Source: a virus. Taken from it: 33,982 nt of DNA. Positions 1-8,403 of the stretch are shown piece by piece. The number at the start of each line of letters is the position of its first letter. The stretch's first letter is position 1. Where the stretch lies: positions 1-33,982 of the IMG/VR virus record IMGVR_UViG_3300001848_000476. One strand, given 5' to 3'. Below the pieces are notes generated by a model, which ran no database searches, was not told where the DNA came from, and saw only the letters and a program-made list of their open reading frames with translations. A program made the position numbers and the translations under genes.

Positions 1-991
1 CAATTACTTTTTTAGGAGCAACGCCAGCTGGGTTTGACGCAAATCCTTTTGATTCAGAGATTTGAGATTTTCTATTTGATAAACTCTCTTTTAAAGTTTC
101 ATAGATGTTTTTTGCTTCTTTTGTATTTGAAGCTCTGTCTAATGCAGAAACAACATTAACTTTTTGTGACTCTGAAAGGTTTTTAGATTTAAAAATCTTA
201 TTCATGTAAAGAAGTTTAGCATTCAAAAGATTAACTTCATTCAACTCATGACGCAATACTTGAATAGTCTTGTTTGCTTCTTTAAGTTGTTTTTTAGCTT
301 CATCTTCCTCTTCTTTCTTCTCGTCCATTTCTTTTTTAGATTTTTTAACTTCTTCTTTCTTTGATTTAGATAATTCGGCTAGAATTTCGTCTAAGTTGAT
401 GTCTTTGTCTGAGGTTTCATCACCTGCAGGTTCTTCAGTAGCTTCTTCGCCTCCTTCAGTACCAGCTTCATCACCATCAGGTTCCATTCCACCACCATTG
501 ATAGATTGTAGAACTTGTTTAAGATCTCCTAAAGTAATATCAATTACCTTAGTGTCATCAGTTGGTTCTTCAGTTGATTCAGAGTCGTCACCACCTTCTT
601 CTTCAGATTCTTCCTCTTCACCTTCTTCTTCGCCTTTTTCAGCTTCTTCATCTGTTTCTTTTGCTTCATCAAAATCAGCTTCATCAAATTGATAGCTCAT
701 ATCAGCTTCATCTTTTTGAGAAAGTTCATCTAATTCAGCTAAAATTTCTTCTAGAGTTGCTTCGTCCATTTCCTCTTCTTTTTTTGCTTCGTCCATTTCT
801 TCTTCATGATGTTTCATTTCATCAAACTCTTGCATTTCTGCTTCATCTTCGAGTTCTTCTGAAAGTTTTAAACGAATCATTTCTTGAATTTTTGGTTCAA
901 AAGCTTCTTGAAGAGTTGCTTTAGCATTAGCCATAGCACTTGCACGAACTGCTTTAGCGTCTAGAATCGCTTGTTTGTACATGTCTTCCAT
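1..991 (-). CDS. 22: Prohead core scaffold protein, gp22-like (3' end outside window)
   Basis: The frame is open from an ATG at 991 to the left edge, giving 330 codons with no stop, so the C-terminus is missing. Residues 40-240 are extremely acidic, with Glu/Asp runs and Ser/Thr/Gly linkers. They carry two copies of an EILAEL motif (near 82-87 and 202-207). The C-terminal part, near residues 247-305, has the pattern LNEVNLLNAKLLYMNKIF followed by an SESQKVNVVSALDRA-type helix, which matches what I know of T4-like gp22 scaffolds. The family forms the internal core on which the prohead assembles and is degraded by gp21. The gene lies directly downstream of the protease, as in T4, so the major capsid gene is expected to the left. 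The leader at 992-1133 is 142 bases and contains two hairpins. Product call is firm; the missing end is the only gap. Confidence 0.85.
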   Translation of the reverse strand, partial: MEDMYKQAILDAKAVRASAMANAKATLQEAFEPKIQEMIRLKLSEELEDEAEMQEFDEMKHHEEEMDEAKKEEEMDEATLEEILAELDELSQKDEADMSYQFDEADFDEAKETDEEAEKGEEEGEEEESEEEGGDDSESTEEPTDDTKVIDITLGDLKQVLQSINGGGMEPDGDEAGTEGGEEATEEPAGDETSDKDINLDEILAELSKSKKEEVKKSKKEMDEKKEEEDEAKKQLKEANKTIQVLRHELNEVNLLNAKLLYMNKIFKSKNLSESQKVNVVSALDRASNTKEAKNIYETLKESLSNRKSQISESKGFASNPAGVAPKKVI

Positions 992-1055
992 CTTGTTCTT
1001 GATTGTTTTAATTGCTTATTGTAGAGTGAAGCAATATAAGGATTGTAATTGTATA

Positions 1056-1077
1056 GCGTTGCAATGAGAATCAACGC
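1056..1077 (-). promoter_or_regulatory. Leader hairpin upstream of scaffold gene
   Basis: A perfect 6-bp stem GCGTTG/CAACGC (1056-1061 with 1072-1077) closes a 10-base loop in the untranslated leader of the scaffold gene. It is unusually GC-rich for this region. It could stabilise or regulate the scaffold/capsid transcript. Function is inferred from position only. Confidence 0.35.
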
Positions 1078-1084
1078 ATGTAAC

Positions 1085-1093
1085 AATAAATAT
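1085..1093 (-). promoter_or_regulatory. ATATTTATT motif, candidate late promoter of scaffold unit
   Basis: Read in the direction of transcription the site is TATATTTATTG. It lies about 95 bases upstream of the scaffold ATG and just after the hairpin that follows the protease gene. It belongs to a recurrent motif seen before many genes on both strands. Unlike most copies it is far enough upstream to act as a promoter -10 element. Confidence 0.4.
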
Positions 1094-1098
1094 ACGTA

Positions 1099-1127
1099 TT
1101 TTTAGTAAAATATAAATTTACTAAAAA
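1099..1127 (-). terminator. AT-rich hairpin after protease gene
   Basis: An 11-bp perfect inverted repeat (TTTTTAGTAAA at 1099-1109 and its complement at 1117-1127) with a 7-base loop lies six bases past the protease stop. It lacks a clean U-tract on the leftward strand, so it may be a weak terminator or a 3'-end stabiliser rather than a full intrinsic terminator. Confidence 0.4.
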
Positions 1128-1133
1128 ATAATT

Positions 1134-1763
1134 TTAATTTATACAACAAACACCTGATAAACTACAAATAATATCTGATACTAGTCTATTAGATCTTTGA
1201 TATTTATTTGTCTCTTGTTGGAGATTATATGATTCATTAAGTCCTGAAACTGGTCTTACATAAGCTCCATAAGTTGATGGAGTGCTTACAAAATCCCAAC
1301 AAATTAATTCTAAATCGTCTTCTACTTGAACTAAACCTTCTCCAATAGGAGATACAGTTCCCATAGCTCTTGATGAAATACCCACAGTTATATTATTTGC
1401 AAATAGTTGTCTTAATATATTTCCTGAAGGAGTTGGTAAGATTTCAATATCACCAAATAGATTTTTACCATCCCACCAAAGCTTTAATATATTATGAGAA
1501 ACATTCTTTAAATTAATAACAGAAGTTTCTGGATGATCTAATTCTCCTAAAGCTCTATTTTCTGCAATAGGACCTTTTATATATAATTCTACTTGAGATT
1601 TTAATGTATCATATGGATAAATTCTTCTATTAGCATTAGGCTTATCGCATGCTTGAACTAATCCAGACACAATCATATTACCATTACCATTTGCAGTGCC
1701 TTCTGAAAGTCTACGTTTAGTTGGAGTAAATATACTATATTCTATTAAAAGGTCTTTATTCAT
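1134..1763 (-). CDS. 21: Prohead core protease, gp21-like
   Basis: This is the maturation protease that cleaves scaffold, capsid precursors and internal proteins after (L/I)xE in T4. The sequence has a His in GELDHPE (H77 from this start) and a Ser in TVGISSRAMG (S130/S131), the arrangement of the catalytic His and Ser of gp21-type, herpes-protease-fold enzymes. It lies between the head genes and the scaffold gene, the T4 order. I chose ATG 1763 (MNKDLLIE), just after the upstream stop in a TAATATG junction. An in-frame ATG at 1787 would add 8 residues and overlap the upstream gene. The N-terminus has two candidate self-cleavage sites, LIE (6-8) and KRRLSE (ending at 21). About 209 residues, close to T4 gp21 in length. 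Confidence 0.88.
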   Translation of the reverse strand: MNKDLLIEYSIFTPTKRRLSEGTANGNGNMIVSGLVQACDKPNANRRIYPYDTLKSQVELYIKGPIAENRALGELDHPETSVINLKNVSHNILKLWWDGKNLFGDIEILPTPSGNILRQLFANNITVGISSRAMGTVSPIGEGLVQVEDDLELICWDFVSTPSTYGAYVRPVSGLNESYNLQQETNKYQRSNRLVSDIICSLSGVCCIN

Positions 1764-1764
1764 A

Positions 1765-3339
1765 TTATTGTGTTGATTTTGCATCATCAGTGCCAGCTAT
1801 CTTAGTAAATTTTTGAGCTCTTAAAGTTGCATCAGATTTTGGAGAACTAGCTACTATTGTTTGTGTTTGTCCAGTTTGATCTTTTTTCTGATAAATAGCT
1901 TCTTTTTTTAGTGCTTTTCTAAGATATTCTTTTAATTTACTGTACTTATCTTTTTTTCCTTCACTTAAATCTTGTATAGATTTTATTTTTCTATCTTTTG
2001 GAGCTTTTTCATTATATATTCTAACTGCTTCCTCTTCTCCAATTGATTTTGCTAAAGCTTTAAGTTTTTTATTTACTTCTAAAGCGGCTTGATGTTTTCT
2101 GTCATCATCAGACATTTCATGATACCAATCATATTTGTCTACTAATGATTTAAATTCATCTTTTTGAGCATCAGTATTATCTTCAGATATATGACTACTA
2201 AGCCAATTTTGCCCTGCAGTTCCTAAATCTGGTAATTTACTAAAAGCAGCATCTCTATTCTTTTTTTCTTGAGCATCAAGTATATTAATTTGATAATCTG
2301 CAATAGTACCATTACCTAATTCAACAGATATTGTTCCACCTAATACTCCAACAACCTTTCCAGGTCCTTCTGGTGTGTCTACAGTAGTTCCTATATTATA
2401 CTTATAATGTGTGTCTTCAGCTAAAGTTTTTTTTAGAGATTTTATTAATTGCTCTAATACCTTTTCTTTACCAGGCATATCCATTACTGAGGTAATTCCA
2501 GGTGTTTTTTTAGGAGTTACTCCCATTTCTTTAACACCTTCTGGTTTGCCTTTTTTATTTTCAGTCTTAGGAGCAGACATAGCTTTTAAAGTCTCTTGTC
2601 CTTTAACTTTTTCCATCTGATTTTTATCATCCACAGTATTTTTTTCTTTTACTGCAGTCATTTGCATATTTTTATCTTGTGCATCTACCTCTTTCGCATT
2701 AGCGAATTGATATTCCTTATATGCATTCGGATCTTTATATAATTTTCTTGCGGCTATTTCTAAAGCTTTTTCATAAGAATCATTAGTTATATTATCAGGA
2801 TCTTTTAACTCAGTAGCTATACCAATTTTAAGAGTATATGGATTTAATCTATCTACAATTTGAGATAGTGTTAAATCTTCAGCTTCATTTAATGTTTCAG
2901 TCATACCTGGAAATCCTGCTGGGTATTTATCATCATCGTCCATCTTTGACCAATCATCTTGATCTTCATCATCATATGCACCATTAGTTTCTCTGCGATA
3001 TATCTCATCATCATGAGCGGCTTGCTTTTCTGCTTCTGCATCCATCCAACCATCTTTCCATAAACTAGCTTCCGTAGATCCTGGTCTAAACGGGCAATCA
3101 TTAAGAGAACTTCCATTTTCATTTTCTATATATCCTCTTACATATGGATCTTTATAATCCATATTTTCTGAGATTGATTCAGCTATGATTCTCTTGCTTT
3201 TAAGAATTTTAACAGCATCATCTATAGATGTTACAGGAGATACGTATTGAGGAAATTGTTGGCGACAGTTTCTTACGAAATTATCTCTACTCATTTTTCC
3301 CTCTAATAGATCTTGGTATTGCTTTGTTATATTTTTCAT
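1765..3339 (-). CDS. Head-region protein of unknown function with N-terminal LLE site
   Basis: 524 residues, highly charged and rich in Lys, Asp and Glu, with no fold I recognise. It begins MKNITKQYQDLLEGKMS, so an LxE protease site lies at residues 11-13. A conserved-looking segment follows (RQQFPQYVSPVTSIDDAVKI, near 26-45). The middle (about 85-145) is acidic and the tail is basic. More LxE/IxE sites (ILAE-, ISE- and LSE-type) are scattered through it. It sits between a 44-residue basic gene and the prohead protease, where T4 has small core proteins gp67 and gp68. I infer a head core or packaged protein, but no homology to gp67/68 is visible. An ATATTTATTA motif ends two bases before the ATG. 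Confidence 0.7.
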   Translation of the reverse strand: MKNITKQYQDLLEGKMSRDNFVRNCRQQFPQYVSPVTSIDDAVKILKSKRIIAESISENMDYKDPYVRGYIENENGSSLNDCPFRPGSTEASLWKDGWMDAEAEKQAAHDDEIYRRETNGAYDDEDQDDWSKMDDDDKYPAGFPGMTETLNEAEDLTLSQIVDRLNPYTLKIGIATELKDPDNITNDSYEKALEIAARKLYKDPNAYKEYQFANAKEVDAQDKNMQMTAVKEKNTVDDKNQMEKVKGQETLKAMSAPKTENKKGKPEGVKEMGVTPKKTPGITSVMDMPGKEKVLEQLIKSLKKTLAEDTHYKYNIGTTVDTPEGPGKVVGVLGGTISVELGNGTIADYQINILDAQEKKNRDAAFSKLPDLGTAGQNWLSSHISEDNTDAQKDEFKSLVDKYDWYHEMSDDDRKHQAALEVNKKLKALAKSIGEEEAVRIYNEKAPKDRKIKSIQDLSEGKKDKYSKLKEYLRKALKKEAIYQKKDQTGQTQTIVASSPKSDATLRAQKFTKIAGTDDAKSTQ

Positions 3340-3341
3340 AC

Positions 3342-3351
3342 TAATAAATAT
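3342..3351 (-). promoter_or_regulatory. ATATTTATTA motif before the 524-residue head gene
   Basis: One copy of the recurrent sense-strand motif, ending two bases upstream of the ATG at 3339. A transcript started from it as a -10 box would begin inside the gene, so a translation or RNA-processing role is also possible. Confidence 0.35.
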
Positions 3352-3352
3352 A

Positions 3353-3487
3353 TTATACTCTGCCTTGTCCGCAGTAATTTTTTTCTTTATGATCGTGTTT
3401 GTTATGACTTTTTTTAGCCTTTCCTTTTTTTCTTTTACCGAAACTTATCTTTATTGCAGTTCCGCCTCTTGATATTGCTTTTGCCAT
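3353..3487 (-). CDS. Small basic protein, 44 residues
   Basis: ATG at 3487, TAA at 3353. The protein is Lys/Arg/Gly/His-rich: it starts MAKAISRGGTAIKISFGKRK, continues through KKGKAKK and a His-rich stretch (HNKHDHKEK), and ends CGQGRV. Nothing else explains the 161 bases between its neighbours, and its codons and A-rich start context fit the block. Its basic charge suggests binding of nucleic acid or of the acidic scaffold core, as an inference. Function unknown. It is in line with the flanking head genes and reads in the same direction. Confidence 0.6.
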   Translation of the reverse strand: MAKAISRGGTAIKISFGKRKKGKAKKSHNKHDHKEKNYCGQGRV

Positions 3488-3500
3488 TTGTTATTATTGT

Positions 3501-3887
3501 TTAATCTCCTCCACGATAAAAATCTGAAGTTGGATCAGTCCATCTACTTGTATTACCTGGGGTTGGTTTATCTAAATTTTGAATAGGTTCCTCTTCTGGT
3601 TCTTGTATATATGATAATTCTACTGGCTCTCCATCAATTGTTAGTTGGGCATCACCATAAGCAATATCATCAATTTTATATCTACCACCATCAGTTCTTA
3701 ATAATCCCATTGATGCAACCCATAAATTTACAGGTTCACCATTAACAGCGATTTCTTGACCAGCTTTTTTTGCTGCATTTATTTTAGAAACCAAATCTCT
3801 AATATCTATCGACTCATGAAGACTCACTTGAGAATACATTCCCAATTTATTTTCTACTAAGAATTTTTTTAAATCAAAATTGTCCAT
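3501..3887 (-). CDS. Candidate packaged head protein with two LxE sites
   Basis: 128 residues. The N-terminus MDNFDLKKFLVE has the form of a capsid-targeting peptide ending in LVE (E12). A second site, LHE, ends at E25, thirteen residues on. The same spacing is seen in the gp21-like protease and in the protein at 11724-12077. The rest is an unrecognised small domain with a Pro/Glu-rich C-terminal part ending in FYRGGD. The ATG overlaps the upstream stop (TAATG), so it is translationally coupled to the 569-residue gene. Internal capsid location is inferred from the leader peptide only. Confidence 0.7.
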   Translation of the reverse strand: MDNFDLKKFLVENKLGMYSQVSLHESIDIRDLVSKINAAKKAGQEIAVNGEPVNLWVASMGLLRTDGGRYKIDDIAYGDAQLTIDGEPVELSYIQEPEEEPIQNLDKPTPGNTSRWTDPTSDFYRGGD

Positions 3888-5596
3888 TATTTTAATTTTT
3901 TTGTTTTTATATGTAAAGCTTTTACAGCCTCTTTTATTTTTTGAATTGCATTTTCAGTATATTTTTTATACTTAAGTCCATCAGCATCTTCACTTAACTC
4001 TAATTTAAGTCTTTCCATATATTCATAAAGTTTATGAATCTCTTCTACTTTACGCTTTACTGATTTAACTGCTTGATGGAATTGTTCTGGTTTAGTTCTT
4101 GTCTTAGTTTCACTTTTAAAACGAGAATAATTCTCATTTACTGCAACTAGTCTTTCAACTTCTTTATAATCATGTGGATATAAATCATCTACTAAATCCA
4201 TAATAGCATTATACAATTTAGTATTTGTATATTTTATTTTGTCTATGATCTGTAAAACTTTTTGATAATCTTGAGGACTAAATACCTCATCTACAATTTT
4301 ATTTATTTCATTAAGACGTTCTATTCTATCATCTTTACTTTTTGACGCATCAAAATGTAATTTAGCATTTGTTTTTCTAGCCGGTGATATATTAGGTTTT
4401 GCTGATGTTCCCTTAGATTTACCTGTCAATAAAGCTTGTGATGCGTCAGCGTGATCAGCAGCAGTAAAATCTTTATGGGCTGGGTTATTGAAGTCAAGGT
4501 AAATATCTTTACCAGATTTTGTTTTTCCTATTGGTTTAGCTTCATCTAAATTTTCTCCCATCCAATCTTGATCTAAGTCACCTGTTAATTGTCTTATAGG
4601 TTCACTTTGACTATTAATAATATAATCTACTATTTCAGTAGCATTAGCTAAGCCTCCAAGACGGCTGAATTTTACAGGTCCTGTATATCCTAATTCTTTT
4701 TTAAGATATTCTGAAAAATCCATTCCAAAAGGCAATTTAGGAAGTTGCTTTCCTAATTTTCTTTCAACCCAAACTAATAATTTTAATCTCTTAATACGAT
4801 TTTCATAAGAACTCATTACTGAGTAGTTATTATTTGCATTAGCATCGGCTAATAGTGCCTCAACTCTAGCTAATTCGTCTTGGTTTGCAGACGATGTAAT
4901 AGTTGACTCTCTCAACTTAGCAAGTTGCCTATCAATTTTATCTAATTGATCTCCGTACATATCTGCTATAGGTCCGCCTTCTGGTTCGGCTTCTTGTTCC
5001 ATATCCCTCATAATCTCAGCTCTTTTCTTAAGAAGGCTATCGATATATGATTTTGATGCCGAGGATTGTATTGGGGTATTTGAAATTTTTGTAGGCAAAT
5101 CTTTTTTGGCTCTTAACTTCATTAGAATTGGATCATTAATGTCCATTTCCCATAATTCTTTATATTGAAATCCTCCTCTATCAGGAGTATGACCAGGTTT
5201 GAATCCTTTTAGTTCTTTGTACCCAGACAAAACATCTTCTTTGAATGGATTTTGTTTTTTAGAAGGGGCATTTAGTGATGCTAAATAACCTCCAGCATTA
5301 TTAGTAATATTCCCGCCTAAATCTTCTTGGAAATTAGTAACAGGTTTAATTGAATTTGGATCTAAACCCATACTTTGAATCATGTCTACGAATCTCTCTA
5401 ATTCATTTTGATCAGTAACATAATAAACATCTGGTCCATCATGTATGTAATCTACATCAGCTTCAAAATCATTTAAAAATAAATCATCAACTTTCTGATC
5501 ATCAATTGTAAACATTACTCTGCCTTCATTAATAGGCTCTCTTAATTTAAGAGTTGCTAATTGTTGATTAAATTCGTATTTTTTATTTTTAGCCAT
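3887..5596 (-). CDS. Head-region protein of unknown function, 569 residues
   Basis: Large, charged, mainly helical-looking protein with no domain I recognise. The N-terminus has an INE site at about residues 21-23 (LREPINEGRV), a possible (L/I)xE cleavage point. A Gly-rich segment (GGNITNNAGGY) lies near 115. The C-terminal 150 residues are Lys/Glu-rich and probably coiled coil. The start overlaps the upstream gene by 8 bases and the stop overlaps the next ATG, so it is embedded in a tightly coupled head-gene run between portal and protease. A prohead core or packaged structural role is inferred from position. Confidence 0.65.
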   Translation of the reverse strand: MAKNKKYEFNQQLATLKLREPINEGRVMFTIDDQKVDDLFLNDFEADVDYIHDGPDVYYVTDQNELERFVDMIQSMGLDPNSIKPVTNFQEDLGGNITNNAGGYLASLNAPSKKQNPFKEDVLSGYKELKGFKPGHTPDRGGFQYKELWEMDINDPILMKLRAKKDLPTKISNTPIQSSASKSYIDSLLKKRAEIMRDMEQEAEPEGGPIADMYGDQLDKIDRQLAKLRESTITSSANQDELARVEALLADANANNNYSVMSSYENRIKRLKLLVWVERKLGKQLPKLPFGMDFSEYLKKELGYTGPVKFSRLGGLANATEIVDYIINSQSEPIRQLTGDLDQDWMGENLDEAKPIGKTKSGKDIYLDFNNPAHKDFTAADHADASQALLTGKSKGTSAKPNISPARKTNAKLHFDASKSKDDRIERLNEINKIVDEVFSPQDYQKVLQIIDKIKYTNTKLYNAIMDLVDDLYPHDYKEVERLVAVNENYSRFKSETKTRTKPEQFHQAVKSVKRKVEEIHKLYEYMERLKLELSEDADGLKYKKYTENAIQKIKEAVKALHIKTKKLK

Positions 5597-6443
5597 TTGC
5601 TTTTTTTATTTCTTCAATTAAATCATAGCATTGTAAAATTCCAATAACTACCTCATCTCTAATAGATTTATTTTCGTCTAATGGAGAGATTAGTTTTGAT
5701 ACTTCTTGAAGTTTTATCTTGAGAACTTTATCTGGGGTTGTTTTCTGTAATGCGCTTAATTCGTCTTTAACATTATTAATTTTTTCATTTAAATAAAGAG
5801 TTAAAGATTTTGTATCTGTGATTGTACTTATATATTTACTAAGAATTTCTTTTTGTATTTCACTCAATACTTGATATTTGTCATTAAATTTATCTACTAA
5901 CATTTTGTAAGCTAATAATCTAATCTCTTTATCCTCTTTCATAAAGTCTTCCATTATAGATTGAGGAGCTTTTTTATCAGATATAGACTCTTTAGTTAAA
6001 TGCTCTAGTAAACTTATTTTATTCAGAATTAATGATTTAGTATCTACTGATTTAGAATTTTGAGATTCTAATATCATATAAACACAAGCATACGGTTTAT
6101 AGTTATCTATTTTAGCTTTAAAAAACTCATCTAAATCATAATTAGATTTTATCTCTTTAATTAAGTTATATTTCAACTTATTAAGTTTTTCAATATCTAA
6201 TTTTTTATATTGCTCAATTATCGTAGTCATCATTATTTCTGCTTTTGACTCAGATAATTTAGGGCTTGTTATAATAGTATTGTATAAACTATACTCCCTA
6301 CCTAATTCAGTATTGCTAAAATACTTCTTTAGAATTTTTACAGATTTAGAATCTTTATTATTTAACAGATCAGACGTTGTTTGTCTAACTAATAATTCAA
6401 ATAAGATCCCAGTATTTCTGTATTTGCTATGTTTAAGTGCCAT
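5589..6443 (-). CDS. Conserved-looking alpha-helical protein next to portal
   Basis: 284 residues. The start has a distinctive SKYRNTGILFELLVRQTTSD segment (about 6-25), followed by predicted helices rich in Lys, Leu, Ile and Glu. There are no signal peptide, membrane segment or catalytic motifs. I do not recognise the family. It lies directly downstream of the portal gene and overlaps the next gene by 8 bases, which argues for a role in head assembly. An ATATTTATTA motif ends 18 bases before the ATG. Its lack of LxE at the N-terminus sets it apart from the CTS-bearing genes. Confidence 0.65.
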   Translation of the reverse strand: MALKHSKYRNTGILFELLVRQTTSDLLNNKDSKSVKILKKYFSNTELGREYSLYNTIITSPKLSESKAEIMMTTIIEQYKKLDIEKLNKLKYNLIKEIKSNYDLDEFFKAKIDNYKPYACVYMILESQNSKSVDTKSLILNKISLLEHLTKESISDKKAPQSIMEDFMKEDKEIRLLAYKMLVDKFNDKYQVLSEIQKEILSKYISTITDTKSLTLYLNEKINNVKDELSALQKTTPDKVLKIKLQEVSKLISPLDENKSIRDEVVIGILQCYDLIEEIKKANG

Positions 6444-6461
6444 GTATTGTTGTTATACTGT

Positions 6462-6471
6462 TAATAAATAT
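6462..6471 (-). promoter_or_regulatory. ATATTTATTA motif between portal and downstream head genes
   Basis: Sense-oriented copy of the recurrent motif in the 36-base gap after the portal gene, 18 bases before the ATG at 6443. It is nearly identical to the copies at 3342 and 16762 (TAATAAATAT on the + strand). Confidence 0.4.
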
Positions 6472-6479
6472 GCGAATCT

Positions 6480-8390
6480 TTATTTTAAATCTGGTTTTAT
6501 GTTATCCTCATTTAATAGACTAGGTTCTTTATATAATTCTGTGCGTCTTCCTAATTTTGATAAAGCTTGTTGATTCTTTAAAAATTCAGTCATTGTGTTT
6601 TCATATGTTAATGGACCTCCTTTATATTGAACTTTTAATTTATCTTCAGATCCTTTTCCAGCAGATCCTAATTCTTTTTTACCAATACTATCTCTACCAA
6701 ATGCAGATGCATCTGTGCCTATTTTTGATTGATATTCTTTAGGTCTTCCAACATCTTCTTTTTCATCTTCATTATAACCAGTAGGTAAATCTAATGGACC
6801 ATCTCCTTTACCACCATATAGACTTGCTAATTGATGTGGTGTTCCAAATACTTGACCTGTTTCTGATGGATCATTTCCTTCCTCTTCAATTTGTTTTAAT
6901 CTAAAGGCTTTTTTCTTATCTTCGGCAATTAAATCTTCCATCTCAGAGTATTGATCTTCAGAGAATTGGAATATTTTATCATAAATAAAATCTTTGGGTA
7001 ATAAATTTCCTTCCATCGCATCTTTAGCCAAAGCAACTTTTTCTTTAAATAAAGCAATTCTCTCTTGCTCGTATATAATTGAAGGATTAGTTAATGATAA
7101 TGCAAAGTTTGCTGCTGATTCATTTGTGTAACCATGAGCATATAAATGTACTAGAGCTACTTTTGTTAATTCAGATATAATAATTCTTTGAATTCTCTCA
7201 ATAGTTCTTGCGAAACGAATATCTTCTGCGGCTAATGTAGCTTTACCAGTTAAATCTTTCTCATATCCCATGAAAGCTTTTGGTATTTTTAACGCCGCAA
7301 ATAATTTCTCTCTAAAATACTGAACGTCTTCAATTGCGTTATATTCTAATCCTTTTGCTGTATCAATACGAGTTGATTGATCATTGCCTCTTACAGGAAT
7401 AAAGAAATCTTCTAATAAATTCTGTTGGTTATATTTCAAATTATATTGACCAGTTTGTGGATCTATTAGTGGTGTTTTCTTCATTTTACCAATCATCCTC
7501 TGGATATAATTCTCAACTTCATTTGGAGGAATGGCTCCTACATTTACATAGAATGTTCTACGTTCTGGGGCTCTTGTAATACGGTGAATTAACATCGCAT
7601 CCTCAATAAGTGTATATTGTTTAAATAATTTTCTTCCTGGCTCTAAATAAGATCTTCCATAAGGCAAATAGTTAACGTCTCCAGTTAATCTAAGATGCGC
7701 CATTTCATAATTATCAAAATAAACACCTGGATCTTCATTATTATATGCAGATGAGAATCCTGAAGTAGTTCCTAATGCTCCTAATGGATCATATTTGAAT
7801 CTCACTTCATTAGGATTTTCTGGATTATATCCTTCTTGCCTAATAATATTATAGGCTGAGAAAGGAATTACATTATAAACACCATATTTTTCTGCAATCT
7901 CTAATTTTAAATAGAAATCACCGTATTTACACATGTTTCTAATCCATCCCCATAAAGTAAATTCAATATTTAGTACTGAATAGAATAGATTATATAATAG
8001 TTTTTGGATATTTTCATCTGAAGATCTGATTTGCAATACCTCTCCTTGTTCATTTTTTAAAGTACACTCATCAGCAATAATATCTAAAGCAGAAGATACA
8101 ATTGCATCAGTATCCATAGCATCATAATCTGCATAAATTTGAATACGAGCTGATTGGTAGTTTTGCGCTAAGTTTAGATTTACTCCATAAGCTGTTGATG
8201 TAGTATATATTTTATGGAACCTATCTACTAATGAATTATTTTGAACTACACCATTGTTTTGGATACGATCTATATCCATTACTTTAAGCATGCCATCACC
8301 GTCATTTCTTATAATAACATCAGTGGAAAACAATCTTCTTAATGTAGAGAATAAATTGTTTCTAGGTTGTTGTTTTTGCTCTTCTGCCAT
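6480..8390 (-). CDS. 20: Portal vertex protein, gp20-like
   Basis: 636 residues, somewhat longer than T4 gp20. The portal dodecamer sits at the head vertex, nucleates prohead assembly and conducts DNA. Recognisable parts include a DAMDTDAIVSSALDIIADE segment near 90, WGWIRNMCKYGDFYLKLE near 147, an RAPERRTFYVNVG segment near 277, and PKAFMGYEKDLTGKA near 375, all typical of T4-like portals. The last 130 residues are Gly/Lys/Glu-rich and look disordered. It follows the terminase with a 13-base gap, the T4 order. Confidence 0.92.
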   Translation of the reverse strand: MAEEQKQQPRNNLFSTLRRLFSTDVIIRNDGDGMLKVMDIDRIQNNGVVQNNSLVDRFHKIYTTSTAYGVNLNLAQNYQSARIQIYADYDAMDTDAIVSSALDIIADECTLKNEQGEVLQIRSSDENIQKLLYNLFYSVLNIEFTLWGWIRNMCKYGDFYLKLEIAEKYGVYNVIPFSAYNIIRQEGYNPENPNEVRFKYDPLGALGTTSGFSSAYNNEDPGVYFDNYEMAHLRLTGDVNYLPYGRSYLEPGRKLFKQYTLIEDAMLIHRITRAPERRTFYVNVGAIPPNEVENYIQRMIGKMKKTPLIDPQTGQYNLKYNQQNLLEDFFIPVRGNDQSTRIDTAKGLEYNAIEDVQYFREKLFAALKIPKAFMGYEKDLTGKATLAAEDIRFARTIERIQRIIISELTKVALVHLYAHGYTNESAANFALSLTNPSIIYEQERIALFKEKVALAKDAMEGNLLPKDFIYDKIFQFSEDQYSEMEDLIAEDKKKAFRLKQIEEEGNDPSETGQVFGTPHQLASLYGGKGDGPLDLPTGYNEDEKEDVGRPKEYQSKIGTDASAFGRDSIGKKELGSAGKGSEDKLKVQYKGGPLTYENTMTEFLKNQQALSKLGRRTELYKEPSLLNEDNIKPDLK

Positions 8391-8403
8391 GTTTATTTTT
8401 TTA

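Noticed and set aside
270-924. Two plus-strand frames with Ser- or Leu/His-rich products
   Set aside because: They are antisense shadows of the Glu/Asp-rich scaffold gene, whose repetitive GAA/GAT codons keep opposite frames open.
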